Below are positions 42,094 through 49,435 of a stretch of 64,000 bases of DNA, one piece after another. How positions within the stretch are numbered: position 1 is the stretch's first letter; each line of letters begins with the position of its first letter. A model generated the notes under the pieces. The model saw nothing but the letters and a program-made list of their open reading frames with translations, was not told the DNA's origin and did not search any database. The position numbers were made by a program, and so were the translations under genes. The stretch spans positions 1,798,001-1,862,000 of the forward strand of contig NZ_JAFIMU010000007.1 of NCBI RefSeq assembly GCF_017302985.1, read 5' to 3'. The DNA comes from Corallococcus macrosporus. GTDB lineage: Bacteria > Myxococcota > Myxococcia > Myxococcales > Myxococcaceae.

Positions 42094-42759
42094 ATGGAGG
42101 CAGAGGGAGACGGCGGCCGGAGTGAAGAGGCCGCCGTCGCGAAGGTGTACGGGGAGATCGCCTCCGCCTACGAGGTGCTCTACCCGTCCCTGCATCGCTA
42201 CGGGGACCGCGTGGAGCGCTTCCTCGCGGGCGTGGTGAAGCCGGGGATGCGCGTGCTGGACGTGGGCTGCGGCCCGGCGCTGCACACGCGCGGGCTGGAC
42301 GCGTCCGTGGACGTGGTGGGCCTGGACGTGGCGCCGGAGATGCTGGAGCTGGCGAAGCGTGCGCGGCCGTCCGGCACGTGGCGCGTGCACAGCTACCTGG
42401 ACCCCGTGCCCGCGGAGCTGGGCCTCTTCGACGTGGCGCTGGCCATTGGCTGCCTGGACTTCTGTGACGACCTGCCGCGCGTGCTGGGCCACCTGGGCCG
42501 CGCGCTGAAGCCGGGCGCGCGGCTGCTCTTCACGGTGCTGGAGCGCCGTCAGGGCCTGGAGGCGCACGAAGAAGCCACGCGCCGGGTGCGCACCGCGGAC
42601 ACGGACGTGACGCTGCACCTGTGGAGCGCGGTGGAGACGGCGAGAGCGCTGGACATCGCCGGGCTGCGCACGGACTTCTACCTGCACGCGCCCGGCTGGG
42701 AGCTGCTCGCGGAGGAGCGCACCATGTGGTTCGGCTGGTGGTACGTGACGAAGGGCTGA
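42094..42759 (+). CDS. SAM-dependent class I methyltransferase
   Basis: 221 residues. Rossmann methyltransferase: motif I VLDVGCGPALHTRGLD, acidic loop VDVVGLDVAPEMLELAKRA, motif IV region FDVALAIGCLDFCDDLPRVL, post-motif helix LGHLGRALKPGARLLFTVLE. C-terminus ends LLAEERTMWFGWWYVTKG. Class UbiE/Methyltransf_11; target (small molecule or lipid) unknown. GC gap of 35 bases after glgX, with its own AGGAGC site, so it may be cotranscribed. Confidence 0.88.
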   Translation: MEAEGDGGRSEEAAVAKVYGEIASAYEVLYPSLHRYGDRVERFLAGVVKPGMRVLDVGCGPALHTRGLDASVDVVGLDVAPEMLELAKRARPSGTWRVHSYLDPVPAELGLFDVALAIGCLDFCDDLPRVLGHLGRALKPGARLLFTVLERRQGLEAHEEATRRVRTADTDVTLHLWSAVETARALDIAGLRTDFYLHAPGWELLAEERTMWFGWWYVTKG

Positions 42760-42992
42760 AGCGCTCCGTCAGGATTTTCGCACGCTCGCGTCTGCTGGCC
42801 CCGTCGGCGAACTTCAGGGGGCGCACGGGGTTGTCCCGAGGCGTTCGATTGCATGCGGGGGCGCTTTGCGCCGGGGCATGGAATTCGGACGTTCCTCACG
42901 GCCATCACTCCCGGGTGTTCCCGCCGCTATCGAAGGCCGTACCGGTCGCGCGCCACCGTGAGGCGCGCATCGCGGCCCTTTGCTGGGCACAA

Positions 42993-43064
42993 CACGAACT
43001 AGCTCAACGGTAGAGCACGAGACTCCAGATCTCGGTGTCGAAGGTTCGAATCCTTCGTTCGCCT
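42993..43064 (+). tRNA. tRNA-Trp(CCA)-like gene with mismatched acceptor end
   Basis: A full cloverleaf body can be drawn: D stem GCTC/GAGC with loop AACGGTA, anticodon stem CGAGA/TCTCG with loop CTCCAGA (anticodon CCA, Trp), five-base variable loop, T stem GAAGG/CCTTC with loop TTCGAAT. The acceptor arms are CACGAAC and GTTCGCC: five pairs are good but pairs 1-72 (C-C) and 2-71 (A-C) fail, position 37 is G where tRNAs with A36 normally have A, and no CCA is encoded (TGGA follows). Body stems are perfect, so it is probably transcribed; whether it works as a normal tRNA-Trp is doubtful. A five-T run lies at 43076-43080. Confidence 0.65.
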
Positions 43065-43332
43065 GGACCCCGTCGTTTTTCGCTGGTGCCAACGCGAGTC
43101 CACCGCGTCCTCCTCCCCACGCCGCACACTGGCCGGTCGCCAGGGCTTCCGAAGACGTCCGTGCCGTTCGCGGAAGCTCCGGTCGCCGTCCGTGACCGGC
43201 ATCCGGTGCGGTCGCTCGGGAGGCTGAACGCGGCCCTGGACGGCCTGTTCGCGGGAAGCGCCCGTGGGGCGGCGGGGTCCTTTTCTCCAGCAGCGGAGCC
43301 GCACTCTTTTCTTGTCGTCGAGGTGACGTGTC

Positions 43333-44457
43333 ATGGGCATCGGTCGGGTGGAAGTGGCGCAGAACGAGCGGCTGTTCGTCGTGGTGAACGGGCGGGCGGA
43401 GCAGTACCTGGGGCCGGGCCGGCACTGGGTGGTGCGTCCCTTCCAGCACGTCCGCTTCGAGCGCGTGCCGCTGGAGCCACCCGTCACCCGGCTGGACGAG
43501 GCGAAGCTCGCGTTGGTGCCGGAGAAGGACCTCCAGGTGCTGGAGCTGGGCGCGGACGAGCGCGCGGTGGTCTTCCATCACGGCCAGCCGGTGCGGTGGC
43601 TGGGACGGGGACAGCACCAGGTGTGGACGGCGCAGCGGCTGCCCGGTCGTACCGGTCGGCCCGAGTCGCCCACCGTGCGGGTGGAGCGCGTGGACGTGTC
43701 CGGCGTGGCGACGGCGCCTCCGAGCGACGAGGTGCGCGCGCTGATTCCGGCCAGCGACTACGTGGAGGCCACGGCGACGGAGGGCACGGTGGCGCTGCGC
43801 TACGTGGACGGCGTGCTGGACGCGGTGCTGCCGCCGGGCCGTCACGCGGCGTGGACGGTCGCGCACAAGGTGCAGTTCGCGGTCATCGACCTGCGCGAGC
43901 GGCTGCTCCACGTCACCGGCCAGGAGGTGATGACGAAGGACCGCGTGACGCTGCGGCTCAACCTGTCCGCGGCCTACCGTGTGGTGGACGCGCGCCGGCT
44001 GGCGGTGGTGGCGCGGGCGCCGGATGAGATCCTCTACCTGGCCATGCAGCTGGCGGCGCGCGAGGCCGTGTCCACGCGCACGCTGGATGAACTGCTCGCC
44101 GCGCGCGAGGGGGTGTCGCAGGAGCTGTACGCGCAGGTGAAGTCGGGGGCGGAGGGCGTGGGCCTGGAGCTGCTGCGCTTCGGCATCAAGGACGTGGTGC
44201 TGCCGAAGGAGATGAAGGACCTGCTCAACCGGGTCATCCAGGCGCAGAAGGAGGCGGAGGCCAACGTCATCCTGCGGCGCGAGGAGACGGCGGCGACGCG
44301 CTCCATGGCGCAGACGGCGAAGGTGCTGGCGGAGAACCCGCTGCTCGTGCGGCTCAAGGAGCTGGAGGCGTACAAGGACCTGGCCGCGAAGGTGGGTCAG
44401 GTGCACCTCGTGCTCGGAGAGGGCGCGGTGCCCACGCTGCAGCTCAAGGGCGGCTGA
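43333..44457 (+). CDS. SPFH/band-7 (slipin-like) protein
   Basis: 374 residues with no obvious N-terminal membrane helix. Band-7 core at ~190-310: LLHVTGQEVMTKDRVTLRLN, LSAAYRVVDARRLAVVARAP, LAAREAVSTRTLDELLAARE, GVGLELLRFGIKDVVLPKEM. Then the coiled-coil helix LNRVIQAQKEAEANVILRRE typical of stomatin/slipin proteins. Two related beta segments precede it (~1-180). It may scaffold membrane patches or act with a protease, though no NfeD partner is present. GAGGTG precedes the ATG. Followed by a terminator-like hairpin. Confidence 0.85.
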   Translation: MGIGRVEVAQNERLFVVVNGRAEQYLGPGRHWVVRPFQHVRFERVPLEPPVTRLDEAKLALVPEKDLQVLELGADERAVVFHHGQPVRWLGRGQHQVWTAQRLPGRTGRPESPTVRVERVDVSGVATAPPSDEVRALIPASDYVEATATEGTVALRYVDGVLDAVLPPGRHAAWTVAHKVQFAVIDLRERLLHVTGQEVMTKDRVTLRLNLSAAYRVVDARRLAVVARAPDEILYLAMQLAAREAVSTRTLDELLAAREGVSQELYAQVKSGAEGVGLELLRFGIKDVVLPKEMKDLLNRVIQAQKEAEANVILRREETAATRSMAQTAKVLAENPLLVRLKELEAYKDLAAKVGQVHLVLGEGAVPTLQLKGG

Positions 44458-44474
44458 GGTTTCTGTGAGAATCG

Positions 44475-44508
44475 AGGCCCTCGGACCGGAAGCACGGTCC
44501 GAGGGCCT
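44475..44508 (+). terminator. hairpin after the slipin-like gene
   Basis: 13-base arms AGGCCCTCGGACC (44475-44487) and GGTCCGAGGGCCT (44496-44508), loop of 8, starting 18 bases after the stop. No U-run, but stem length and position suit a terminator and insulate the following ATPase/HNH operon. Confidence 0.7.
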
Positions 44509-44525
44509 TCGTGCGTTCGGAGGGT

Positions 44526-44547
44526 CCCGTAGGGATATACCTACGGG
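44526..44547. promoter_or_regulatory. operator-like palindrome upstream of the ATPase/HNH operon
   Basis: Perfect 8-base arms CCCGTAGG (44526-44533) and CCTACGGG (44540-44547) flank GATATA. The palindrome ends 36 bases before the ATPase ATG and covers a TATACC that could serve as a -10 box. A regulator binding here would control the operon. No -35 was found. Confidence 0.5.
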
Positions 44548-44583
44548 TTGACCCCTCCCCCCGTTTCGGGCGAGCTAGGGCGC

Positions 44584-45879
44584 ATGTACGTGAAAGAGGT
44601 CCACCTCTCCAACATCCGGTCCATTCAGGAACTGACGTGGACGTTGCCGGATCAGCCGGGCCCTGGGTGGCACGTCATCATCGGTGATAACGGATCGGGC
44701 AAAAGCTCGTTTCTTCGGGCGATCGCTTTGACGCTGGTTGGCCCCAGGGAGGCGCTTGCGCTCCGGCAGGACTGGGACGAATGGCTTCGATGGAATGAAT
44801 TGAGCGGATTCACCCGGCTCCAGCTTGCTCCAACGTCTGGCTACGATCTCGTTGTTGGAACATCTGAGTCTCCTGATGACCCGTATCTCCTCAGCCTGAG
44901 ATTCTTGCGCACCCCCCAGCAGGCTCGGCCTGTTCATTTCCTGTCGGCTACCCCGGACCCAAAGAGTTCTGCTTGGGAAAATGGCTCGGGCTGGTTCAGC
45001 GCTTCATACGGTCCGTTCCGACGATTTACTGGCGGCGACACAGAGCAGGAAAAGCTCTTCCAATCGAATCCCAAGCTGGCCCGTCACCTGTCCGTCTTCG
45101 GTGAGTCCGTCGCACTCTCTGAAAGCCTTGAGTGGCTCAAGCTCCTCCAGTTCAAGAAGCTGGAGAAAGATCCCGAGGGGAATCTGCTTGAGTCCTTGCA
45201 GCAGTTCATCAACCAGCCCGACTTCCTGCCCAATGAAGCTCGGCTCGAATCGATCTCTTCCAAGGGGGTTCGCTTCGTTGATGGCAACGGCTGCGAAGTC
45301 CTCGTCGAGAACCTGAGCGATGGCTATCGCTCCATCTTGAGCATGACTTTCGAGCTGATCCGCCAGCTCGCACGCGCCTACGGCGCCGACAAGATTTTCG
45401 CACCCGGAGATCCAACAACCATCATTGTCCCCGGTGTCGTTCTGATCGATGAGATCGACGCGCACCTGCATCCCGTGTGGCAGCGCCGGGTCGGCCACTG
45501 GTTCCGGGAACACTTCCCGAACATCCAGTTCATCGTCACGACGCACAGCCCGCTCATCTGCCAGGCCGCGACCGTGGGCAGCGTGTTCCGCCTTCCAAGG
45601 CCGGGCAGTGACGAAGAAGCGGGCATGGTCATGGGAGTCGCACTGGACCGCCTTCTCTACGGCAACGTCCTGGACGCATACAGCACCGGAGCTTTCGGCG
45701 ACGTTCCCCTTCGCTCTCCTGAAGCGCTGGAGAAGCTTGAACGGCTCGCCATCCTCAACCAGAAGGAACTCGCGCAGGGTCTGTCCTCCGAAGAGCAGGC
45801 CGAACAGCAGCAACTGCGCGCGCAGCTTCCCACTGCATCCAGCGCCCTTCCGTCCGACACGGAGGTGCCGCAGCCTTGA
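44584..45879 (+). CDS. AAA ATPase, PtuA-like (candidate Septu defence)
   Basis: 431 residues of the RecF/SMC-like AAA15/AAA21 class. Walker A GDNGSGKS (residues 34-41) after the usual VHLSNIRSIQELTW start; signature-like LSDGYRS; Walker B GVVLIDEIDAHLHP with the catalytic Glu; H-loop VTTHSPLI. C-terminal Gln/Ser-rich tail. Visibly lower GC and more varied codons (CTT, TCT, GAT, AGT) than all neighbours, suggesting transfer. Coupled by TTGA overlap to an HNH-nuclease gene; that pair is the layout of Septu (PtuA-PtuB) anti-phage systems. A generic OLD-like or RloC-like system is the alternative. Confidence 0.78.
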   Translation: MYVKEVHLSNIRSIQELTWTLPDQPGPGWHVIIGDNGSGKSSFLRAIALTLVGPREALALRQDWDEWLRWNELSGFTRLQLAPTSGYDLVVGTSESPDDPYLLSLRFLRTPQQARPVHFLSATPDPKSSAWENGSGWFSASYGPFRRFTGGDTEQEKLFQSNPKLARHLSVFGESVALSESLEWLKLLQFKKLEKDPEGNLLESLQQFINQPDFLPNEARLESISSKGVRFVDGNGCEVLVENLSDGYRSILSMTFELIRQLARAYGADKIFAPGDPTTIIVPGVVLIDEIDAHLHPVWQRRVGHWFREHFPNIQFIVTTHSPLICQAATVGSVFRLPRPGSDEEAGMVMGVALDRLLYGNVLDAYSTGAFGDVPLRSPEALEKLERLAILNQKELAQGLSSEEQAEQQQLRAQLPTASSALPSDTEVPQP

Positions 45880-46685
45880 TCCACCTCCCGAACCTTCCGC
45901 TGCCGGAACCCGCCAACACGCAGCTCACGGGCTATCAGCAGGAAATCGACTCACTCCCCGATTACGCGACGCGCGTCGAGCGCGCAAAAGAGCGTTTCAG
46001 CAGCCTGAACAAGAAGGGCCATCCGACCTTCGACACCGTCAAGGCGACCCTGTCGAAGATGTGCGTGGGGGTCCAACGCTGTGCCTACTGCGAGGACTCG
46101 CTGGCCGATGAGGTGGAGCACATCTGGCCCAAGACTCTGTATCCGGAACTGACCTTCGCCTGGATGAACTACCTGTACGCCTGCGGTCCCTGCAACGGGC
46201 CCAAGAACAGCCGCTTCGCGGTCTTCGCCCAGGGCACAGGCGTCCATACGGACGTGGGTCGCCGTCGCAACGCACCCGTGGTTCCTCCCGTCCCGGGCAC
46301 GCCCGTGCTGCTGGATCCTCGCGTGGAGGATCCCATGGACTTCATGAGCTTGGAGCTTCGGGAGACGTTCCTCTTCACCGCTACTGCGGCACCGGGCACC
46401 GCAGCGTACGAGCGCGCGAAGTACACCATCGAGACTCTCGGCCTGAACAGCCGCGAAGCGCTCCCGCGTGCACGCTTCCACGCCTATCGAGACTTCTTCG
46501 CGCACTTCAAGGGGTACGTCCAAGAGCGTGCCCACGGCCACGCTCCCGAGCACCTCCAGCACCTCGCGCAAGACATCCAGACACGGCAACACGCCACGGT
46601 CTGGCGGGAGATGAAGCGGCAGCACCTGCTCATCCCGGAGCTGAAGCGCCTGTTCGAAGCCGCCCCCGAAGCCCTGGGCTGGTAA
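45876..46685 (+). CDS. HNH endonuclease, PtuB-like (candidate Septu defence)
   Basis: 269 residues; TTG start overlapping the ATPase stop, with GGAGG ten bases upstream. HNH/retron-TIGR02646-type core: RCAYCEDS (Cys69, Cys72), DEVEHIWPKTLYP (Glu81-His82), MNYLYACGPCNGPKNSR (Asn98, Cys103, Cys106). Two zinc-type Cys pairs frame the His-Asn metal site, as in PtuB proteins (CxYCE...HFxPK...CxxCNxxK). The C-terminal half is helical. It should be the DNA-cutting partner of the ATPase. GC is a little lower than the region average. Confidence 0.78.
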   Translation: MIHLPNLPLPEPANTQLTGYQQEIDSLPDYATRVERAKERFSSLNKKGHPTFDTVKATLSKMCVGVQRCAYCEDSLADEVEHIWPKTLYPELTFAWMNYLYACGPCNGPKNSRFAVFAQGTGVHTDVGRRRNAPVVPPVPGTPVLLDPRVEDPMDFMSLELRETFLFTATAAPGTAAYERAKYTIETLGLNSREALPRARFHAYRDFFAHFKGYVQERAHGHAPEHLQHLAQDIQTRQHATVWREMKRQHLLIPELKRLFEAAPEALGW

Positions 46686-46830
46686 CGCCTGACCCTGTGG
46701 CCCTGTGGCCACGGGCCCGCGCCTGGACTGTCTCCCGCCGCCCCCACTCACAGCCTTCTCAGAGGGGAACCGGGGTTGGCCCGGGGGCTGCAATGTCCCC
46801 GGGCACACCCTGAAACCAAGGTTCCCGACC

Positions 46831-49335
46831 ATGCGAGTCCTGCTCGCCGCGCTCTTCGTCTGTCTTCTGGCCGCCCCGGCCACAGCTCAGCAACCCTGTC
46901 CTCCGGCGGCTTCGCCCACCGCGGGCGTCGCCCAGGGCACCCTCGTGGCTCGCTTCCGTGCGCAGCCCGACACCGCGTGCCCGGACACGGAGCCGCGCAC
47001 CTTCAGCCTCAAGCACACGGAGGTGGACGCGGAGGTCAGCGGGTTCCTCGCGTCCGTCACCGTGACGCAGGTGTTCGAGAACCCCTACTCCGCGCCGCTC
47101 GAAGCGCTCTACGTCTTCCCGCTGCCGGAGCTGGCCGCCGTGGACGGCATGGAGATGCACCTGGGCAACCGCATCATCCAGGGCGTCATCCAGACCCGCG
47201 AGCAGGCCCGCGACACCTACGAGCGCGCCAAGGCCGAGGGCAAGACGGCCGCGCTGCTCGACCAGGAGCGCCCCAACATCTTCACCCAGTCCGTCGCCAA
47301 CATCCTCCCCGGTGAAACCATCCGCGTCCGCATCCACTACGTGGAGCGCCTCACCTACGACGCGGGCACCTACCGCTTCAGCTTCCCCATGGTCGTGGGC
47401 CCCCGCTTCATCGGCGGCCAGCCGCTGCCCACGCGCCAGGGTGAAGGCGAGGAGCCCGACACCACCACCGTCCCCGACGCGAGCCGCATCTCGCCTCCGG
47501 TCATCACCGACACGCGCAGCGGCCACGACATCCAGCTCACCGTGCGCCTGGACGCGGGCCTCCCGGTCCACTCGCTGCGCTCCACCACCCACCGCGTGGA
47601 CGTGAAGCGCGATGGAACCTCCCGCGCCACCGTGAGCCTGGGCCGTGACGACCGCATCCCCAACAAGGACTTCATCCTCGAGTACGTCGTCGCCGACGCG
47701 CTCATCCGCCCCGCCGTCCTCATGCACCGCGACCCCGGCGCGGACCACGGCTACTTCCTGGTGATGCTCAACCCGCAGCTGTCCCCCACCGAGAAGGAGA
47801 TCGTCCCGCGTGAGCTCTACATGGTGCTCGACACGTCCTGCTCGCAGTCCGGCCTGGCCATCGAGAAGTCCAAGGCCATCACGAAGGAAGTCCTCAACCA
47901 CCTGATGCCGGAGGACACCTTCCAGGTCCTCAACTTCGACACGCAGGTGACCAAGTTCGCGCCCACCGCCGTCCCCGCCACGCCGGAGAACATCCAGAAC
48001 GCCCTGCCCTACGTCGCCAACTTCTGGGGCGGTGGCGGCACCGACGTGAACATCGCCGCCCGCGAAGCCATGCTGCCCCCGAACGACCCGGCCCGCCTGC
48101 GCATGGTGCTCTTCATGACGGACGGCCTCATCGGCGCGGACGAGCAGGTGCTCGGCACGCTCCAGGAGCACCTGCGCGAGGAGACGCGCATCTTCTCCGC
48201 CGGCGTGGGCTCCAGCACCAACCGCTACCTCATCACCAAGATGGGTGAGCTGGGCCGCGGCGCCTCCACCCTCGTCAACCTCAACCGCCCGGAGGAGGAC
48301 GTCGCCCGCGAGTTCGAGCAGCGCATGCGCGGCCCCGTCCTCACCTCGCTCGTCGTGGACACCGAAGGCCTGCCCGTGAGCGACGTGTACCCGAAGTCCG
48401 TGCCGGACCTCTTCGCCGGCCAGCCGCTGTTCCTCGTGGGCAAGTTCACCGGCACCGGTGACGGCCTCCTCCGCATCTCCGGCCGCGTGCGTGGCCAGGT
48501 CCGCCATTTCGACGTCCCCGTGCACTTCCCCGAAGTCGCCCCGGAGCACGACGCGCTCAAGAGCCTCTGGGCCCGCCAGCGCATCGAGGAGCTCACCGTG
48601 GAGGGCTACCGTGGCGAAACGCCGGAGATCATCCAGGGCATCACCGACACCGCGCTCCAGTACCACCTGATGAGCCGCTACACGTCCTTCGTCGCGGTGG
48701 AGCAGGTGGCGCGCACGAACCCCGACGGCGAGACGGTCCGCGAGATGGTCCCCGTGCAGCTCCCTGACGGCATGGTGGCGGGCGCGCTCAGCCGCGAGGA
48801 GATTCCGCCCGGCGACCCCATCATCTCCGTGCGTGCCCCGCGCAACGCCCGCCGCGTCACCGCGTACTTCCCCTTCGGCCTGGTGAAGCCGCTCACGTTC
48901 GACAACCTCAGCCGTTCGTGGCGCGGCCGCTTCCTCGTGCCGCTGGGCATCGAGGATGGCTACTACACCGTGTTCATCATCGCGGAGCTGGCGGACGGCC
49001 GCGTGGAGCGCAGCGAGGTGCGCTACCGCCTGGACTCGAAGGGCAACGACTTCGACGTCGTCCTCTCCCAGAAGGAAGTGGCGCCCGGTGACACGCTGAC
49101 GCTGGACGTGGACGCGGTGGAGGCCACGCAGGAGGTCAGCGTGTACGGCGACCTCTTCGGCGAGGACCAGCAGCTCTTCGACACGCAGGACCGCCTGCGC
49201 TTCACCAACGCGCTGGTCATCCCCCAGGGCACGCCGGCCGGCACGTACGAGCTGGTGTTCGTCGCCCGCGACGCCGCCGGCAACCGCTTCGAGCGCCGGG
49301 AGACGCTGCGCGTCATCCACGCTCGGCGTGACTGA
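46831..49335 (+). CDS. secreted VIT and von Willebrand A domain protein
   Basis: 834 residues from the ATG at 46831, which begins a good signal (MRVLLAALFVCLLAAPATAQ). VIT domain ~60-190 (EVDAEVSGFLASVTVTQVFE, APLEALYVFPLPELAAVDGM, ILPGETIRVRIHYVERLTYD). VWA domain ~325-500 with MIDAS VLDTSCSQSG (D-x-S-x-S) and later Thr/Asp (MTDGLIGADE). A beta-rich C-terminus follows (~650-834). These proteins resemble inter-alpha-trypsin-inhibitor heavy chains and are common in myxobacterial secretomes. No sortase-type tail; probably periplasmic or secreted. Followed by a terminator. Confidence 0.88.
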   Translation: MRVLLAALFVCLLAAPATAQQPCPPAASPTAGVAQGTLVARFRAQPDTACPDTEPRTFSLKHTEVDAEVSGFLASVTVTQVFENPYSAPLEALYVFPLPELAAVDGMEMHLGNRIIQGVIQTREQARDTYERAKAEGKTAALLDQERPNIFTQSVANILPGETIRVRIHYVERLTYDAGTYRFSFPMVVGPRFIGGQPLPTRQGEGEEPDTTTVPDASRISPPVITDTRSGHDIQLTVRLDAGLPVHSLRSTTHRVDVKRDGTSRATVSLGRDDRIPNKDFILEYVVADALIRPAVLMHRDPGADHGYFLVMLNPQLSPTEKEIVPRELYMVLDTSCSQSGLAIEKSKAITKEVLNHLMPEDTFQVLNFDTQVTKFAPTAVPATPENIQNALPYVANFWGGGGTDVNIAAREAMLPPNDPARLRMVLFMTDGLIGADEQVLGTLQEHLREETRIFSAGVGSSTNRYLITKMGELGRGASTLVNLNRPEEDVAREFEQRMRGPVLTSLVVDTEGLPVSDVYPKSVPDLFAGQPLFLVGKFTGTGDGLLRISGRVRGQVRHFDVPVHFPEVAPEHDALKSLWARQRIEELTVEGYRGETPEIIQGITDTALQYHLMSRYTSFVAVEQVARTNPDGETVREMVPVQLPDGMVAGALSREEIPPGDPIISVRAPRNARRVTAYFPFGLVKPLTFDNLSRSWRGRFLVPLGIEDGYYTVFIIAELADGRVERSEVRYRLDSKGNDFDVVLSQKEVAPGDTLTLDVDAVEATQEVSVYGDLFGEDQQLFDTQDRLRFTNALVIPQGTPAGTYELVFVARDAAGNRFERRETLRVIHARRD

Positions 49336-49375
49336 CCCGCGAATCAATCTCGGGTACCCTGGCGGTCCGTTTCCG

Positions 49376-49407
49376 GCCCCGCGCCTTCACCGGCGCGGGG
49401 CTGTTTC
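49376..49407 (+). terminator. rho-independent terminator after the VIT/vWA gene
   Basis: 10-base arms GCCCCGCGCC (49376-49385) and GGCGCGGGGC (49392-49401), loop TTCACC, then TGTTTCATT. It separates the VIT/vWA gene from the acyl-CoA dehydrogenase. Confidence 0.75.
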
Positions 49408-49435
49408 ATTCGCCCAGGCCGCGAGGAGTCTTCCG

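Noticed and set aside
43057-43067. Encoded CCA end of the tRNA
   Set aside because: After GTTCGCC the next bases are TGGA, so no CCA is encoded; the gene was kept only as a tRNA-like feature.
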